From Treponema sp. (GTDB taxonomy: Bacteria; Spirochaetota; Spirochaetia; Treponematales; Treponemataceae): DNA of 56,113 nt. The stretch lies in NCBI GenBank assembly GCA_016281495.1, contig JAEEIU010000004.1, positions 1-56,113 of the forward strand, read 5' to 3'. Shown here in pieces: positions 1-7,323 of this stretch. The notes beneath the pieces are model-generated. The model was given only the letters and a program-made list of their open reading frames with translations. It was not told the DNA's origin and searched no databases. Each line of letters starts with the position of its first letter. The stretch's first letter is position 1. The translations under genes were made by a program, and so were the position numbers.

Positions 1-342
1 ATCTCCAATAAATTCATAAAAAAATAACATGTCTGTTACCAAGGAACGAGTCGAAGCGGAGGGAGCGCCGACCAGGTGGGAGGAAAAGGCTGCAGGGATG
101 CAGCCGACAGAGACCAAAGCCGGCCCGGAGATGGCAAACAGGAGGTTTGACAACGGAGGGCGACTCCGGCTATCTCCAGTAAATTCATAAAAAAATAACA
201 TGTCTGTTACCAAAAAACGAGTCGAAGCGGAGGGAGCGCCGACCAGGTGGGAGGAAAAGGCTGCAAGGATGCAGCCGACAGCGACCAAAGCCGGCCCGGA
301 GATGGCAAACAGGAAGTTTGACAACGGAGGGCGACTCCGGCT
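1..342. repeat. Two tandem copies of a 171-bp repeat
   Basis: Copy 1 spans 1-171 and copy 2 spans 172-342; they differ at only about six positions. Each copy contains a perfect 7-bp hairpin (GGCTGCA and TGCAGCC around a 4-nt loop, 88-105 and 259-276 with one loop change). Both begin ATCTCCA(A/G)TAAA and end GGCGACTCCGGCT. The array may continue to the left of the window. I do not recognise the family. Each copy also contains a 53-codon open frame, listed separately. Confidence 0.9.
29..190 (+). CDS. Possible 53-aa ORF in repeat copy 1 (doubtful)
   Basis: ATG at 29 opens a 53-codon frame (MSVTKERVEAEGAPTRW...) that ends in the next repeat copy. No Shine-Dalgarno precedes it; the upstream sequence is A-rich. 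Comparison with the second copy shows four amino-acid-changing differences and one silent one, which argues against protein-level constraint. I list it because the frame is preserved in both copies, but it may simply be an open frame inside a repeat. Confidence 0.2.
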   Translation: MSVTKERVEAEGAPTRWEEKAAGMQPTETKAGPEMANRRFDNGGRLRLSPVNS

Positions 343-361
343 ATCTCCAGTAAAAGCATGA
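200..361 (+). CDS. Possible 53-aa ORF in repeat copy 2 (doubtful)
   Basis: This is the counterpart of the frame at 29, in the second 171-bp copy, again 53 codons and again without a ribosome binding site. Its differences from copy 1 are E7K, a Gly-to-Arg, a Glu-to-Ala and an Arg-to-Lys change plus one silent change. The stop falls in the shortened repeat that follows. Coding status is unproven. Confidence 0.2.
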   Translation: MSVTKKRVEAEGAPTRWEEKAARMQPTATKAGPEMANRKFDNGGRLRLSPVKA

Positions 362-422
362 CATCGGATGGCGACTCCGGCTATCTCCAATAAAAGTTTG
401 ACACAGAATGGCGACTTCGGCT
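343..422. repeat. Two 40-bp shortened derivatives of the 171-bp repeat
   Basis: Units 343-382 and 383-422 keep the left end (ATCTCCA(G/A)TAAAA) and the right end (GGCGACT(C/T)CGGCT) of the 171-bp unit and lack its interior, so they look like internally deleted copies. A third partial start (ATCTTCAG) follows at 423. The array therefore decays toward the gene at 550. Confidence 0.8.
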
Positions 423-483
423 ATCTTCAGGAATTTCAGGGGGTAGCTTTGCCTAACTTTTCGTATTTCTTCCTTATATTAAG

Positions 484-511
484 TTGACAACTGGAAAAAA
501 CGCTATATACT
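484..511 (+). promoter_or_regulatory. Sigma-70 type promoter for the gene at 550
   Basis: TTGACA (484-489) and TATACT (506-511) are separated by 16 bp. The TTG of this -35 box could be mistaken for a start codon in frame with the downstream gene, but the ribosome binding site GGAGG near 538 and the GTG at 550 give the real start. Confidence 0.75.
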
Positions 512-549
512 TATTATTAAGAATAATTATAAACTTCGGAGGTTTAATT

Positions 550-1116
550 GTGAAAAAGAAATTCCTTGCTGTTTTTGCATCTTTGTTCGTATTCGGAAGT
601 GTAAGTTCGTTTGCATTTGACTGGTCTCAGTGCTGGTGCAACTATGGTGGTGGAGTAGAAAAGGGAGACTTTATCCTTCATGTGGACACGGGATTGGGCG
701 ACTGGCTAGGTTTCCCAAGTCATTCGTATTTTGAGGACAGGTGGGCTGTACCTTACGTGGAAGTGGGGCTAAATTACGCTGGTTTTATCTGGAAGCTGCC
801 GTTTACATTTGGTGGATACGTGGGTTTTGATGGTTACGGTTACCGCAGTTCCTATGACGGAAGGACATATAGCTTCCCGAAGCTGTATACAGGTGGAGAC
901 ATAGCATATCACATTCAGCTTCCGCCGGAGATAATCGATTTGTACGGAGGTTTCAGGCTTGGAACCAAAATTTATATGGGCGATTGGGAACACGTATGGC
1001 ATGTTTCCGTGGATCCTTACTTTGGTGTCAACTTCTTCTTTACGGATTTCTTTGGCCTGAATGTGGAAACCGGTTATGAAAACTGGCTTAGGGCAGGTCT
1101 AAGCTTTAAGTTCTAG
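550..1116 (+). CDS. Small outer-membrane beta-barrel-like protein
   Basis: This 188-residue protein starts at GTG 550, seven bases after a GGAGG box. Residues 1-22 form a signal peptide (KKK, hydrophobic run ending SSFAF). The mature part is rich in Tyr, Phe, Trp and Gly in alternating patterns, with many short strands (for example YVEVGLNYAGFIWKLPFTFGGYVGF) and a C-terminal phenylalanine (AGLSFKF), as in outer-membrane barrels. One or two Cys lie near the mature N-terminus (QCWCNYGG), but they are not in a lipobox. I cannot name a family. It has its own promoter (484-511) and is followed by a repeat and a terminator, so it is probably monocistronic. Assignment to the outer membrane is inference from composition. 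Confidence 0.7.
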   Translation: MKKKFLAVFASLFVFGSVSSFAFDWSQCWCNYGGGVEKGDFILHVDTGLGDWLGFPSHSYFEDRWAVPYVEVGLNYAGFIWKLPFTFGGYVGFDGYGYRSSYDGRTYSFPKLYTGGDIAYHIQLPPEIIDLYGGFRLGTKIYMGDWEHVWHVSVDPYFGVNFFFTDFFGLNVETGYENWLRAGLSFKF

Positions 1117-1137
1117 TTTGACTGGAATTAAATAACC

Positions 1138-1276
1138 GTCATTCTGAACTGTGTTAATGTCATTCCGGACTGTGTTAATGTCATTCCGGACTTGATCCGG
1201 AATCTAACAAAAGATGCTGTGCGAAGCCGCCGAAGGCCATCAAGTTCAGCATGACGAAGGTCAAGTTCAGCATGAC
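1138..1276. repeat. Composite GTCAT...ATGAC hairpin repeat element
   Basis: Three 21-bp-spaced copies of GTCATTCYGRACT begin at 1138, 1159 and 1180; two 21-bp-spaced copies of CAAGTTCAGCATGAC begin at 1241 and 1262. The third left unit is a complete hairpin: 8-bp stem ATTCCGGA (1183-1190), loop CTTGA, then TCCGGAAT (1196-1203). The right units resemble the right half of the element at 41218-41241, in inverted orientation to the left units. Confidence 0.8.
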
Positions 1277-1281
1277 AGAAT

Positions 1282-1328
1282 GGGATGTCGTGCCGGAGTT
1301 TTTTCTGGCTGGCATCCCGTTTTTTTTA
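1282..1328 (+). terminator. Intrinsic terminator after the gene at 550
   Basis: GGGATG...CATCCC form the base of a stem with further partial pairing around a T-rich loop, followed by a run of T at 1320-1327. Confidence 0.6.
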
Positions 1329-1368
1329 TCGAAAAAAAGTGAATTCTTTGAAATTTTCTACTTTCCTA

Positions 1369-1397
1369 TTGAATATAATGACGTTTTCTATTATATT
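1369..1397 (+). promoter_or_regulatory. Likely fusA promoter
   Basis: TTGAAT (1369-1374) and TATATT (1392-1397) are spaced by 17 bp. An alternative TATAAT lies at 1374-1379 without a well-spaced -35. The leader to the start codon is about 65 nt. Confidence 0.5.
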
Positions 1398-1470
1398 ATA
1401 TCAATCATAGAAAATGGGTTTTCTCCATTCTTCTTTTTTAACCTGAATTTTTTTTAGAGAGGTAAACAAT

Positions 1471-3567
1471 ATGAGCTTTGATATTACCAAGGTACGTAAT
1501 ATCGGTATCAGCGCCCACATTGACTCTGGCAAAACAACTCTGTCAGAACGCATCTTGTTCTATTCCAACAAGATTCACCAGATTCACGAAGTCCGCGGTA
1601 AGGACGGTGTCGGCGCAGTTATGGATTCAATGGATCTGGAACGTGAGCGCGGCATCACAATTCAGTCTGCTGCAACACAGGTTAACTGGAAGGGAACAAC
1701 TATCAACTTGATCGACACACCAGGACACGTTGACTTTACTGTTGAAGTTGAACGCTCTCTCCGTGTTCTTGACGGTGCCATCCTGGTTTTGTGTGCAGTA
1801 GCAGGTGTTCAGTCACAGTCAATCACTGTAGACCGCCAGCTCAAGCGCTATCATGTACCCCGCATCGCATTCGTTAACAAGTGTGACCGCCAGGGTGCAA
1901 ACCCAATCCGCGTAAAGAACCAGCTCCGCGAAAAGCTCGGACTCAACGCATACATGGTTGAACTTCCAATCGGTCTTGAAGACAAGCTCCAGGGTGTTGT
2001 AGACCTGATCGCCATGAAGGCATATTATTTTGAAGGTCCATCTGGAGAAGAAGTACGTACTGCTGAAATCCCTGCCGAACTGGTTGAGGATGCAAAGAAG
2101 TACCGCCAGGAAATGCTCGATGCCGCATCTATGTTTGACGACAGCCTTATGGAAGACATCATGGAAAAAGGCTATGATGATCTTGACGAGCAGAAGATTA
2201 TCGGTGCTATCCGCAAGGGAACTCTTGAAGAGCAGTTTGTAGCCGTATTCTGTGGTTCAGCCCACATGAACAAGGGTATCCAGCCGCTTCTTGACGGTGT
2301 TGAGCGCTACCTCCCGAACCCAACCGAAGTACACAACTACGGTCTGGATCTGGACAAGAACGAAGAGCAGGTTGAACTGTTCAACGTAGAGAACAAGCCT
2401 TGTGTAGCCCTCGCATTCAAGCTGGATGACGGTCAGTATGGTCAGCTTACTTATGTCCGCATCTATCAGGGTAAGATTACAAAGGGTGACGAACTTTTCA
2501 ATACACGCGCACAGAAGAAGTTCAAGGTTGGACGCATTGTCCGCATGAACGCTGCCGCAATGGAAGATATCAACGAAGGTATGCCTGGTGACATCATCGC
2601 TCTGTTCGGTGTTGAATGTGCATCTGGTGATACATTCTGTGGTGGTGGCCTCAACTATGCCATGACCTCAATGTTCGTTCCAAATCCAGTTATTTCAGAA
2701 GCCATCACTCCAAAGAACAAGTCTGATGCAGCAAACATGTCAAAGGCCCTTAACCGCTTTACAAAGGAAGACCCGACATTCCAGACTTATGTTGATCCTG
2801 AATCAAACCAGACAATCATCAAGGGTATGGGTGAGCTTCACCTTGCAGTTTATGTTGAACGCATGAAGCGCGAATACAAGTGCGAAGTTATCGTTAGTGA
2901 GCCGGAAGTAGCATACCGCGAGTCAATCACTCAGAGAGCAGACTTCAACTACACACACAAGAAGCAGACTGGTGGTTCAGGTCAGTACGGTCGTGTTGCC
3001 GGATTTATGGAACCTCTGGCAGACAAGGATTACGAGTTTGTAGACTCTATCAAGGGTGGTGCAATCCCCAACGAATACATCCCATCCTGCGACAAGGGAT
3101 TCAAGCGTGCAATGGAAAAGGGTTCACTCATCGGTGCTCCTGTTGTTGGCGTCCGCATGACAATCAACGACGGTCAGTATCACCCGGTTGACTCTTCTGA
3201 CATCGCATTCCAGACTGCTGCCATTGGTGCTTTCCGCGAAGGTTACGAAAAGGCAAAGCCAGTTATTCTTGAACCTATCATGAAAGTTCAGATTGCAGGA
3301 CCTACTGAATTCCAGGGCAACATGTTCGGCCTTATCAACCAGAGGCGCGGTGTAATCATCGATTCAACAGATGAAAACAACACTTCAACTGTAAACGCCG
3401 AAGTTCCACTTTCAGAAATGTTCGGATTCTCTACCATCCTCCGTTCTTCAACTCAGGGTAAGGCAGAATTCACAATGGAATTCGAAAAATATGGCCGTGT
3501 TCCAAACAATGTTGCAGAAGAACTCATCACTGCATACAAAGAAAAGCGCAAGGCTGAACAGAAATAA
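1471..3567 (+). CDS. fusA: Elongation factor G, spirochaetal EFG1 type
   Basis: This 698-residue translational GTPase moves tRNA and mRNA through the ribosome after each peptide bond. G1 is AHIDSGKT (residues 15-22), G2 RGIT, G3 DTPGH, G4 NKCD and the G5-like segment is GSAH; domains II to V follow at normal length. IDSGKT in place of the usual VDAGKT, together with the [20 protein letters not shown] stretch, is the signature of mitochondrial EFG1 and its spirochaetal relatives, so this is probably the translocation EF-G rather than the recycling paralogue. AGAGAGG precedes the ATG. The next gene starts 10 bp after the stop and is probably cotranscribed. Family identity is very secure; the division of labour with a second EF-G is inferred from the family. 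Confidence 0.96.
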   Translation: MSFDITKVRNIGISAHIDSGKTTLSERILFYSNKIHQIHEVRGKDGVGAVMDSMDLERERGITIQSAATQVNWKGTTINLIDTPGHVDFTVEVERSLRVLDGAILVLCAVAGVQSQSITVDRQLKRYHVPRIAFVNKCDRQGANPIRVKNQLREKLGLNAYMVELPIGLEDKLQGVVDLIAMKAYYFEGPSGEEVRTAEIPAELVEDAKKYRQEMLDAASMFDDSLMEDIMEKGYDDLDEQKIIGAIRKGTLEEQFVAVFCGSAHMNKGIQPLLDGVERYLPNPTEVHNYGLDLDKNEEQVELFNVENKPCVALAFKLDDGQYGQLTYVRIYQGKITKGDELFNTRAQKKFKVGRIVRMNAAAMEDINEGMPGDIIALFGVECASGDTFCGGGLNYAMTSMFVPNPVISEAITPKNKSDAANMSKALNRFTKEDPTFQTYVDPESNQTIIKGMGELHLAVYVERMKREYKCEVIVSEPEVAYRESITQRADFNYTHKKQTGGSGQYGRVAGFMEPLADKDYEFVDSIKGGAIPNEYIPSCDKGFKRAMEKGSLIGAPVVGVRMTINDGQYHPVDSSDIAFQTAAIGAFREGYEKAKPVILEPIMKVQIAGPTEFQGNMFGLINQRRGVIIDSTDENNTSTVNAEVPLSEMFGFSTILRSSTQGKAEFTMEFEKYGRVPNNVAEELITAYKEKRKAEQK

Positions 3568-3577
3568 GGAGTGAACT

Positions 3578-4255
3578 ATGGCAAAACAGGAATTATACGA
3601 ACGCAGCCCGATCCGTGCTTTTGACGAAGTTGCAAACGGTGGTCTTAAGGCCGGAGAATTGGGACTGGTTACTTCAAAGAAAGGTCTGGGAAAGACATCT
3701 GTTCTGGTTCAGTTCGGTATGGATACTCTGCTCAACGGAAAGCAGCTTGTGCATGTTTCTTTTGACCAGCATTCATCCAACGTAATTTCCTGGTACGACA
3801 GCATTTTCAGCGAAATCTCAAAGAAGAAGGCAATTTCTTCTGACGTAAAGGACCAGCTGATCCGCAACCGTACCATCCTTAACTTTAACCAGGACAACTT
3901 TAGCCTGGAAAAGGTAGTCAACACACTTAACGCACTCAAGGCAGGCGGTATCGCTGTTGCAGGTGTAGTAATCGATGGTGTTGATTTTACTAAGGCAAAG
4001 GAAGCAGACATTCAGGCTGTTGCAAGCTATGCAAAGGCCACAAAGGTAAAGGTTTGGATTTCTGCAACCGCTGACGGCGACAAGCTCGCTGATCAGGCTC
4101 CAAAGGCAATTCTTCCGTATTTCACTGCGGTAGTTCACCTTTCTGCAACCAAGGGTGCCGGTACAAAAGTACAGATCCTCAAGGCAGGCAAAAAGGAAAA
4201 CGTCGAGTCAACACTCAAGCTCGACCAGAAGAGCCTCCTTATTACAAACAAATAA
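3578..4255 (+). CDS. RecA/KaiC-like P-loop ATPase, function unknown
   Basis: A 225-residue cytosolic protein with a clear RecA-fold core: Walker A is SKKGLGKTS (about residues 33-41), a Walker B-like strand VVIDGVDF lies near residue 130, and the N-terminus ('IRAFDEVANGGLKAGELGLVTS') resembles the entry of DnaB/RadA/KaiC-type ATPases. No DNA-binding motif, zinc finger or transmembrane segment is seen, and it is much shorter than RadA or RecA. AAGGAG precedes the ATG, only 10 bp after fusA, and a terminator follows, so it belongs to the fusA transcript. A role linked to translation is suggested only by that position. Codon use matches fusA (highly expressed style). Confidence 0.7.
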   Translation: MAKQELYERSPIRAFDEVANGGLKAGELGLVTSKKGLGKTSVLVQFGMDTLLNGKQLVHVSFDQHSSNVISWYDSIFSEISKKKAISSDVKDQLIRNRTILNFNQDNFSLEKVVNTLNALKAGGIAVAGVVIDGVDFTKAKEADIQAVASYAKATKVKVWISATADGDKLADQAPKAILPYFTAVVHLSATKGAGTKVQILKAGKKENVESTLKLDQKSLLITNK

Positions 4256-4283
4256 TTCACATCCTTTGTGATTGAATAGAAGA

Positions 4284-4313
4284 AGCTCTGTAGGCAACTA
4301 CAGGGCTTTTTTT
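4284..4313 (+). terminator. Terminator of the fusA operon
   Basis: AGCTCTGTAG and CTACAGGGCT pair around GCAA, followed by seven T. Confidence 0.85.
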
Positions 4314-4410
4314 GTTACAAAAGCAACATGCAGAGTCATCTGATAACAACTTTTTTCAATTACCCATCATCAAGAGATTAACAAAATCAGCAAGACACTC
4401 CAAATTTAAA

Positions 4411-4444
4411 GAAAAATCGTAGATTTTTCGAATCCGCGTGACAA
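4411..4444 (+). repeat. GTA-loop hairpin repeat, copy A
   Basis: GAAAAATC (4411-4418), GTA, GATTTTTC (4422-4429) form a perfect 8-bp hairpin followed directly by GAATCCGCGTGACAA. Two more elements of the same layout but different stem sequence lie at 6340 and 48490. Confidence 0.85.
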
Positions 4445-4479
4445 CCCCTTTTTATCCAAACGTGATTTTTGTAGTGAAT

Positions 4480-4509
4480 AAAAAAAGGACTGCCACAAAG
4501 ACAGTCCTT
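4480..4509 (-). terminator. Terminator of tRNA-Pro
   Basis: On the minus strand AAGGACTG and CAGTCCTT pair and are followed by a run of T (the A-run at 4480-4486). Confidence 0.8.
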
Positions 4510-4516
4510 GTAATAG

Positions 4517-4590
4517 TCGGGCTAACCGAATTCGAATCGGTGACCCCAAGTCCCCCAGACTTGTACGCTAACCAGCTGCGCTATAGCCCG
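4517..4590 (-). tRNA. tRNA-Pro (anticodon GGG)
   Basis: The minus strand folds into a complete cloverleaf of 74 nt: acceptor CGGGCTA/TAGCCCG with discriminator A, D arm with AGCTGGTTA loop, anticodon stem CAAGT/ACTTG with loop CTGGGGG (anticodon GGG), and T arm ACCGA-TTCGAAT-TCGGT. The acceptor starting with C-G-G fits tRNA-Pro. The 3' CCA is not encoded. It has its own promoter at 4607-4635 and a terminator at 4480-4509, so it is a single-gene transcription unit. Confidence 0.95.
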
Positions 4591-4606
4591 AAAATTTAAT
4601 AAAAAG

Positions 4607-4635
4607 ATAATATCATAAATGACGGTTTTATTCAA
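4607..4635 (-). promoter_or_regulatory. Promoter of tRNA-Pro
   Basis: On the minus strand TTGAAT (4630-4635) and TATTAT (4607-4612) are 17 bp apart, ending 16 bp before the tRNA. Confidence 0.7.
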
Positions 4636-4761
4636 GCGGGGAGAGAAAGCTATATTCTCCCTTGCCGATGCCACGGTTTTTTGTTATCATCATTTATAAG
4701 AAGCAACTTTTGGGGCTTTGGGTTGTTTATAAGTTATGGTAATTCTAACTTGTTAGTTAAG

Positions 4762-4785
4762 ATTCCGGGTCAAGCCAGGAATGAC
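4762..4785 (+). repeat. CTTGA-loop hairpin repeat, imperfect copy
   Basis: ATTCCGGG, loop TCAAG, CCAGGAAT, then GAC. One stem pair is broken relative to the copy at 6303. It lies in the leader region of the gene at 4815. Confidence 0.7.
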
Positions 4786-4814
4786 AAATCAGACATCTTT
4801 ATGGAGGATTCTTT

Positions 4815-5933
4815 ATGAAAACAAAATTATTCAAGTTACTGCCATGTGCACTGGCACTTTTTATCTCTACACTGCCGGTTGTCTCGCAGCCTGTATTGGT
4901 TGATGCAAACAGCAAGATTGAGTATGCGATTGAGTGGCACTTGAACGGGGGGACACAAAATCCTGCCAATACCGACACATACACAGCGGAAGACGGATTG
5001 GTTCTTGCCACACCGACTCGCTCCGGATACACCTTCAACGGATGGTACACAAACGCAGACCTTAGCGGCTCAAAGGTAACGTCCATACCGAAAGGTTCCA
5101 CACAGAAAAAGACATTTTATGCCGGATGGGTCATAACAAAGGAACAGGCCATAAAGATAATGCAGGATGAGATGGTCACTGTAATTCCTGCCGGTAAAAA
5201 AGCAAACATGGAAAACTTTGCCGGAACCGAGGGAATCCAGATCATCAACGCATACAAGATAGCCAAGCACGAGATAACCCAGGATGTCTACATGGCTGTT
5301 ATGGGATATAATCCGAGTAGTTTTAAGAATAATCCATATGGTGACGATGTACAGGAAAAGCGTCCAGTTGAAAATGTAAGCTGGTATGACGCAATTTATT
5401 TCTGCAATAAATTGAGCATTCTAATGGGACTTACACCAGCATATTCTGTTGATGGAAAAACTGACCCTGCAACCTGGGGCTATACTCCTCACAAAGTAAA
5501 TGACTTTTATGACAAAGTAGTCTGCAACTACAGTGCCAACGGATTTCGTCTGCCAACAGAGGCTGAATGGGAAATGGCAGCCCGCGGTGGAGTTAGTGGA
5601 GGATGGGATTATACATATTCTGGAAACAACAGAGTAGATGATGTTGCATGGTATGATGATAATTCATTCGATAGGAATGATTATCAGAATAAAACTCATG
5701 AGGTAGGAAAGAAACTAGCAAATACACTTGGGATATACGACATGAGTGGAAACGTATGTGAATGGTGTGACAACTATTACAGTTCGTCATCGTCCTACCG
5801 CGTCTACCGTGGTGGTGGCTGCAACAGCAGCCTCTACGGCAGCAACAGCTGCGACGTTTCGAACCGGAATTGCGAAAACCCGAGATACGGTAGCTACAAC
5901 CGAGGCTTCCGTGTGGCTTGCACAGCTTATTAA
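4815..5933 (+). CDS. Secreted InlB-repeat/FGE-fold protein with DGR-like variable C-terminus
   Basis: This 372-residue protein has a signal peptide (about 1-24, LPVVSQP), one Listeria-Bacteroides InlB-type repeat (about 40-110, WHLNGGTQNPANTDTYTAED then GYTFNGWYTN and FYAGW), and an FGE-sulfatase/C-type-lectin-like domain (about 120-372) with GFRLPTEAEWEMAARGG and MSGNVCEWCDNYY. The last 50 codons (5781-5930) match the layout of DGR variable proteins, RGG-x-x-N...C-x-V-S-N-R-N...P-x-x...GFRV, and contain 13 consecutive codons ending in C (5817-5855), as expected when adenines of AAC-rich template codons are randomised. Codons between about 5290 and 5770 are AT-rich, unlike both flanks, so the gene is a mosaic. 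GGAGG precedes the ATG. Likely role: surface-exposed variable ligand-binding protein; the DGR link is inference because the reverse transcriptase is not in this window. Confidence 0.85.
   Translation: MKTKLFKLLPCALALFISTLPVVSQPVLVDANSKIEYAIEWHLNGGTQNPANTDTYTAEDGLVLATPTRSGYTFNGWYTNADLSGSKVTSIPKGSTQKKTFYAGWVITKEQAIKIMQDEMVTVIPAGKKANMENFAGTEGIQIINAYKIAKHEITQDVYMAVMGYNPSSFKNNPYGDDVQEKRPVENVSWYDAIYFCNKLSILMGLTPAYSVDGKTDPATWGYTPHKVNDFYDKVVCNYSANGFRLPTEAEWEMAARGGVSGGWDYTYSGNNRVDDVAWYDDNSFDRNDYQNKTHEVGKKLANTLGIYDMSGNVCEWCDNYYSSSSSYRVYRGGGCNSSLYGSNSCDVSNRNCENPRYGSYNRGFRVACTAY
5781..5930 (+). other. Candidate DGR variable region
   Basis: These 50 codons encode the SSSSSYRVYRGGG...NRGFRV tail of the protein at 4815. 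Twenty-eight codons end in C, and first and second positions are highly mixed (aac, agc, tac, ggc, tgc, gac, ctc), the footprint of adenine-directed mutagenesis of AAC codons. The segment is GC-rich relative to the 480 bp before it. No matching template repeat is visible in the window. Confidence 0.65.
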
Positions 5934-6060
5934 GATTCTTGTGGCAGGGAAATCAGGTTTTGTGGTGCAGGGGCGCGTGTGGTGGACGTGTGTGTGCTGC
6001 AAAAGCTGATGGGCTTTAATAATCATCCTTTATCTTTGTTTAAATAACAAGGAGGGAAAA

Positions 6061-6297
6061 ATGAAATGTCCGATTTGTAAATATGGTGAAATGAAGGATG
6101 GTTTTACGCAGGTAGTTTTGACACGTGGAAATGCAACCGTAATTTTCCGTAATGTTCCCGCCCAGATTTGTGATGATTGAGGCGAATATTATCTGGACGA
6201 GAAAACAGCCCAAGATGTTTATAAACGCGCAGACCAATGTTTTTCTTCGGGCCAGGAAGTTACAATCATGGAGTATAAGCAGCCAATTTCTGCCTGA
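6061..6297 (+). pseudogene. YgiT/MqsA-type zinc-finger protein interrupted by in-frame TGA
   Basis: A perfect AAGGAGGG box precedes ATG 6061. The frame begins MKCPICKYGEMKDGFTQ and continues RNVPAQICDD, matching the YgiT-type zinc finger (CPxC...VPAxxCxxCGExY). At codon 40 (6178-6180), where the fourth zinc-binding Cys of CxxC is expected, there is TGA instead of TGT or TGC. The frame then stays open for 38 more codons (GEYYLDEKTAQDVYKRADQC...) to a TGA at 6295. It is most simply a one-base nonsense mutation in a small antitoxin-like gene; a selenocysteine codon is formally possible but unlikely for a structural zinc ligand. No toxin partner gene is adjacent. Confidence 0.75.
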
Positions 6298-6302
6298 TTA
6301 AG

Positions 6303-6326
6303 ATTCCGGGTCGAGCCCGGAATGAC
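6303..6326 (+). repeat. CTTGA-loop hairpin repeat, perfect copy
   Basis: ATTCCGGG, loop TCGAG, CCCGGAAT, then GAC. Compared with 1183-1203 the last stem pair is changed from A-T to G-C on both sides, so pairing is kept. Confidence 0.8.
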
Positions 6327-6339
6327 AAACCTAAAAAAG

Positions 6340-6373
6340 GAAATTGCGTAGCAATTTCGAATCCGCGTGACAA
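6340..6373 (+). repeat. GTA-loop hairpin repeat, copy B
   Basis: GAAATTGC (6340-6347), GTA, GCAATTTC (6351-6358), then GAATCCGCGTGACAA. Same layout as 4411 and 48490 with a different but fully paired stem. It sits 14 bp after another hairpin repeat. Confidence 0.85.
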
Positions 6374-6403
6374 ACCCTTTTCTTCCATAATTCAAAAAAA
6401 AAT

Positions 6404-6433
6404 TTTGCATTATTCCAATTTGGGGTCTATAAT
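6404..6433 (+). promoter_or_regulatory. Promoter of the gene at 6476
   Basis: TTGCAT (6404-6409) and TATAAT (6428-6433) with an 18-bp spacer. Confidence 0.7.
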
Positions 6434-6475
6434 GTAGGTATGGGGGTTCCCAAATACTTGTAGAAGGAGCAGGGT

Positions 6476-7297
6476 ATGGCGGTTATTGCAATCAGTCGGC
6501 AGGTAGCGTCTTTGGGCGATGAAATAGCGGGTGCGGTGGCGAAAAAGCTTGGATACAAGTTCATTGACCGCAAGCAGATAGAATCCCGCATAGTTGAACT
6601 GGGGTTTCCCAAGTCCAAAATGTCGCGTTATGACGAGCGTAAGCCCGGTTTTTTTGCCAGCCTGAACAAGGATCGTGACGAATACTTGAACTACATGCAG
6701 TATGCCGTACTAGAGGCGGCCTCCGTGGGTAACTGCATTCTCATAGGCCGTGGTGCCTTTAAAATCCTTGAATCCGTGGACAACATGATTTCCCTGCGTC
6801 TTGTTTCCTGCGACAAGGTCCGTCTTGAACGCCTTAAAAAAGAATTCAACTGGAACGACAAGCAGGCTCAGGCCAGAATCAACGAAAGCGACAACAACCG
6901 AAAGGGTTTCCACAGGAGTTTTTTCAACATAGACAACGAGGATGCAAGCCAGTACATGCTCACCCTTAATACGAGCGTTCTTTCCCTGGAGGATGCGGTT
7001 AAGGTAATTGAAGGTGTCGTAAAGAATTATGTCAATGCCGGAAAAGAATCCAACGGCCGCACGAAAATCGAACAGCTTTTAAAGGGCCAGCGTCTGGTGA
7101 ACCAGCTTTTATTCGATTACAAGCTGAACATCAATTTCCTTAGGGCAGAGGTGGAGCCTTCTGTTATTACATTGCATGGTGTGGCGGATTCCATAGGGGT
7201 TGCGGACAAGGCTGTTCAAACTGCAGCAAAAATCCTGCCCAGCTGTGAAATAAGAAGTGCAATCACAATTGTGCAGGATTTCAAGTCGTACCAGTAA
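6476..7297 (+). CDS. Cytidylate-kinase-like protein with BON-like C-terminal domain
   Basis: The 273-residue protein starts IAISRQVASLGDEIAGAVAKKLGY, the N-terminal signature of the cytidylate kinase-like family (Cytidylate_kin2), which phosphorylates nucleotides or unknown substrates; the P-loop is degenerate (no GK[ST]), as in that family. GNCILIGRGA and the Arg-rich lid region (residues about 120-145) support the assignment. About 75 extra residues at the C-terminus (from LLKGQRLVNQLL) resemble a BON-type alpha/beta domain. GAAGGAG precedes the ATG, and the gene has its own promoter. It converges on the gene ending at 7324 with 26 bp between. The true substrate is unknown. Confidence 0.75.
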   Translation: MAVIAISRQVASLGDEIAGAVAKKLGYKFIDRKQIESRIVELGFPKSKMSRYDERKPGFFASLNKDRDEYLNYMQYAVLEAASVGNCILIGRGAFKILESVDNMISLRLVSCDKVRLERLKKEFNWNDKQAQARINESDNNRKGFHRSFFNIDNEDASQYMLTLNTSVLSLEDAVKVIEGVVKNYVNAGKESNGRTKIEQLLKGQRLVNQLLFDYKLNINFLRAEVEPSVITLHGVADSIGVADKAVQTAAKILPSCEIRSAITIVQDFKSYQ

Positions 7298-7323
7298 ACT
7301 AAGTTTTTTGTTCCGGATATGCC

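Noticed and set aside
484..549. TTG start at 484 for the small outer-membrane protein
   Set aside because: This TTG is part of the -35 box TTGACA; the ribosome binding site and signal peptide place the start at GTG 550.
1251..1457. 68-codon plus-strand frame
   Set aside because: It runs across a repeat unit, a terminator T-run and the fusA promoter, has no ribosome binding site and a Phe/Ile-rich low-complexity product.
4321..4480. CRISPR-like array from recurring repeats
   Set aside because: The repeats are dispersed single hairpin units without regular spacers, and no cas genes are present.
5746..6026. Open frames on both strands through the variable region (Ala/Thr/Val-rich)
   Set aside because: They arise because the GC-rich, NNC-codon segment lacks stops in all frames; no ribosome binding site and a repetitive product.
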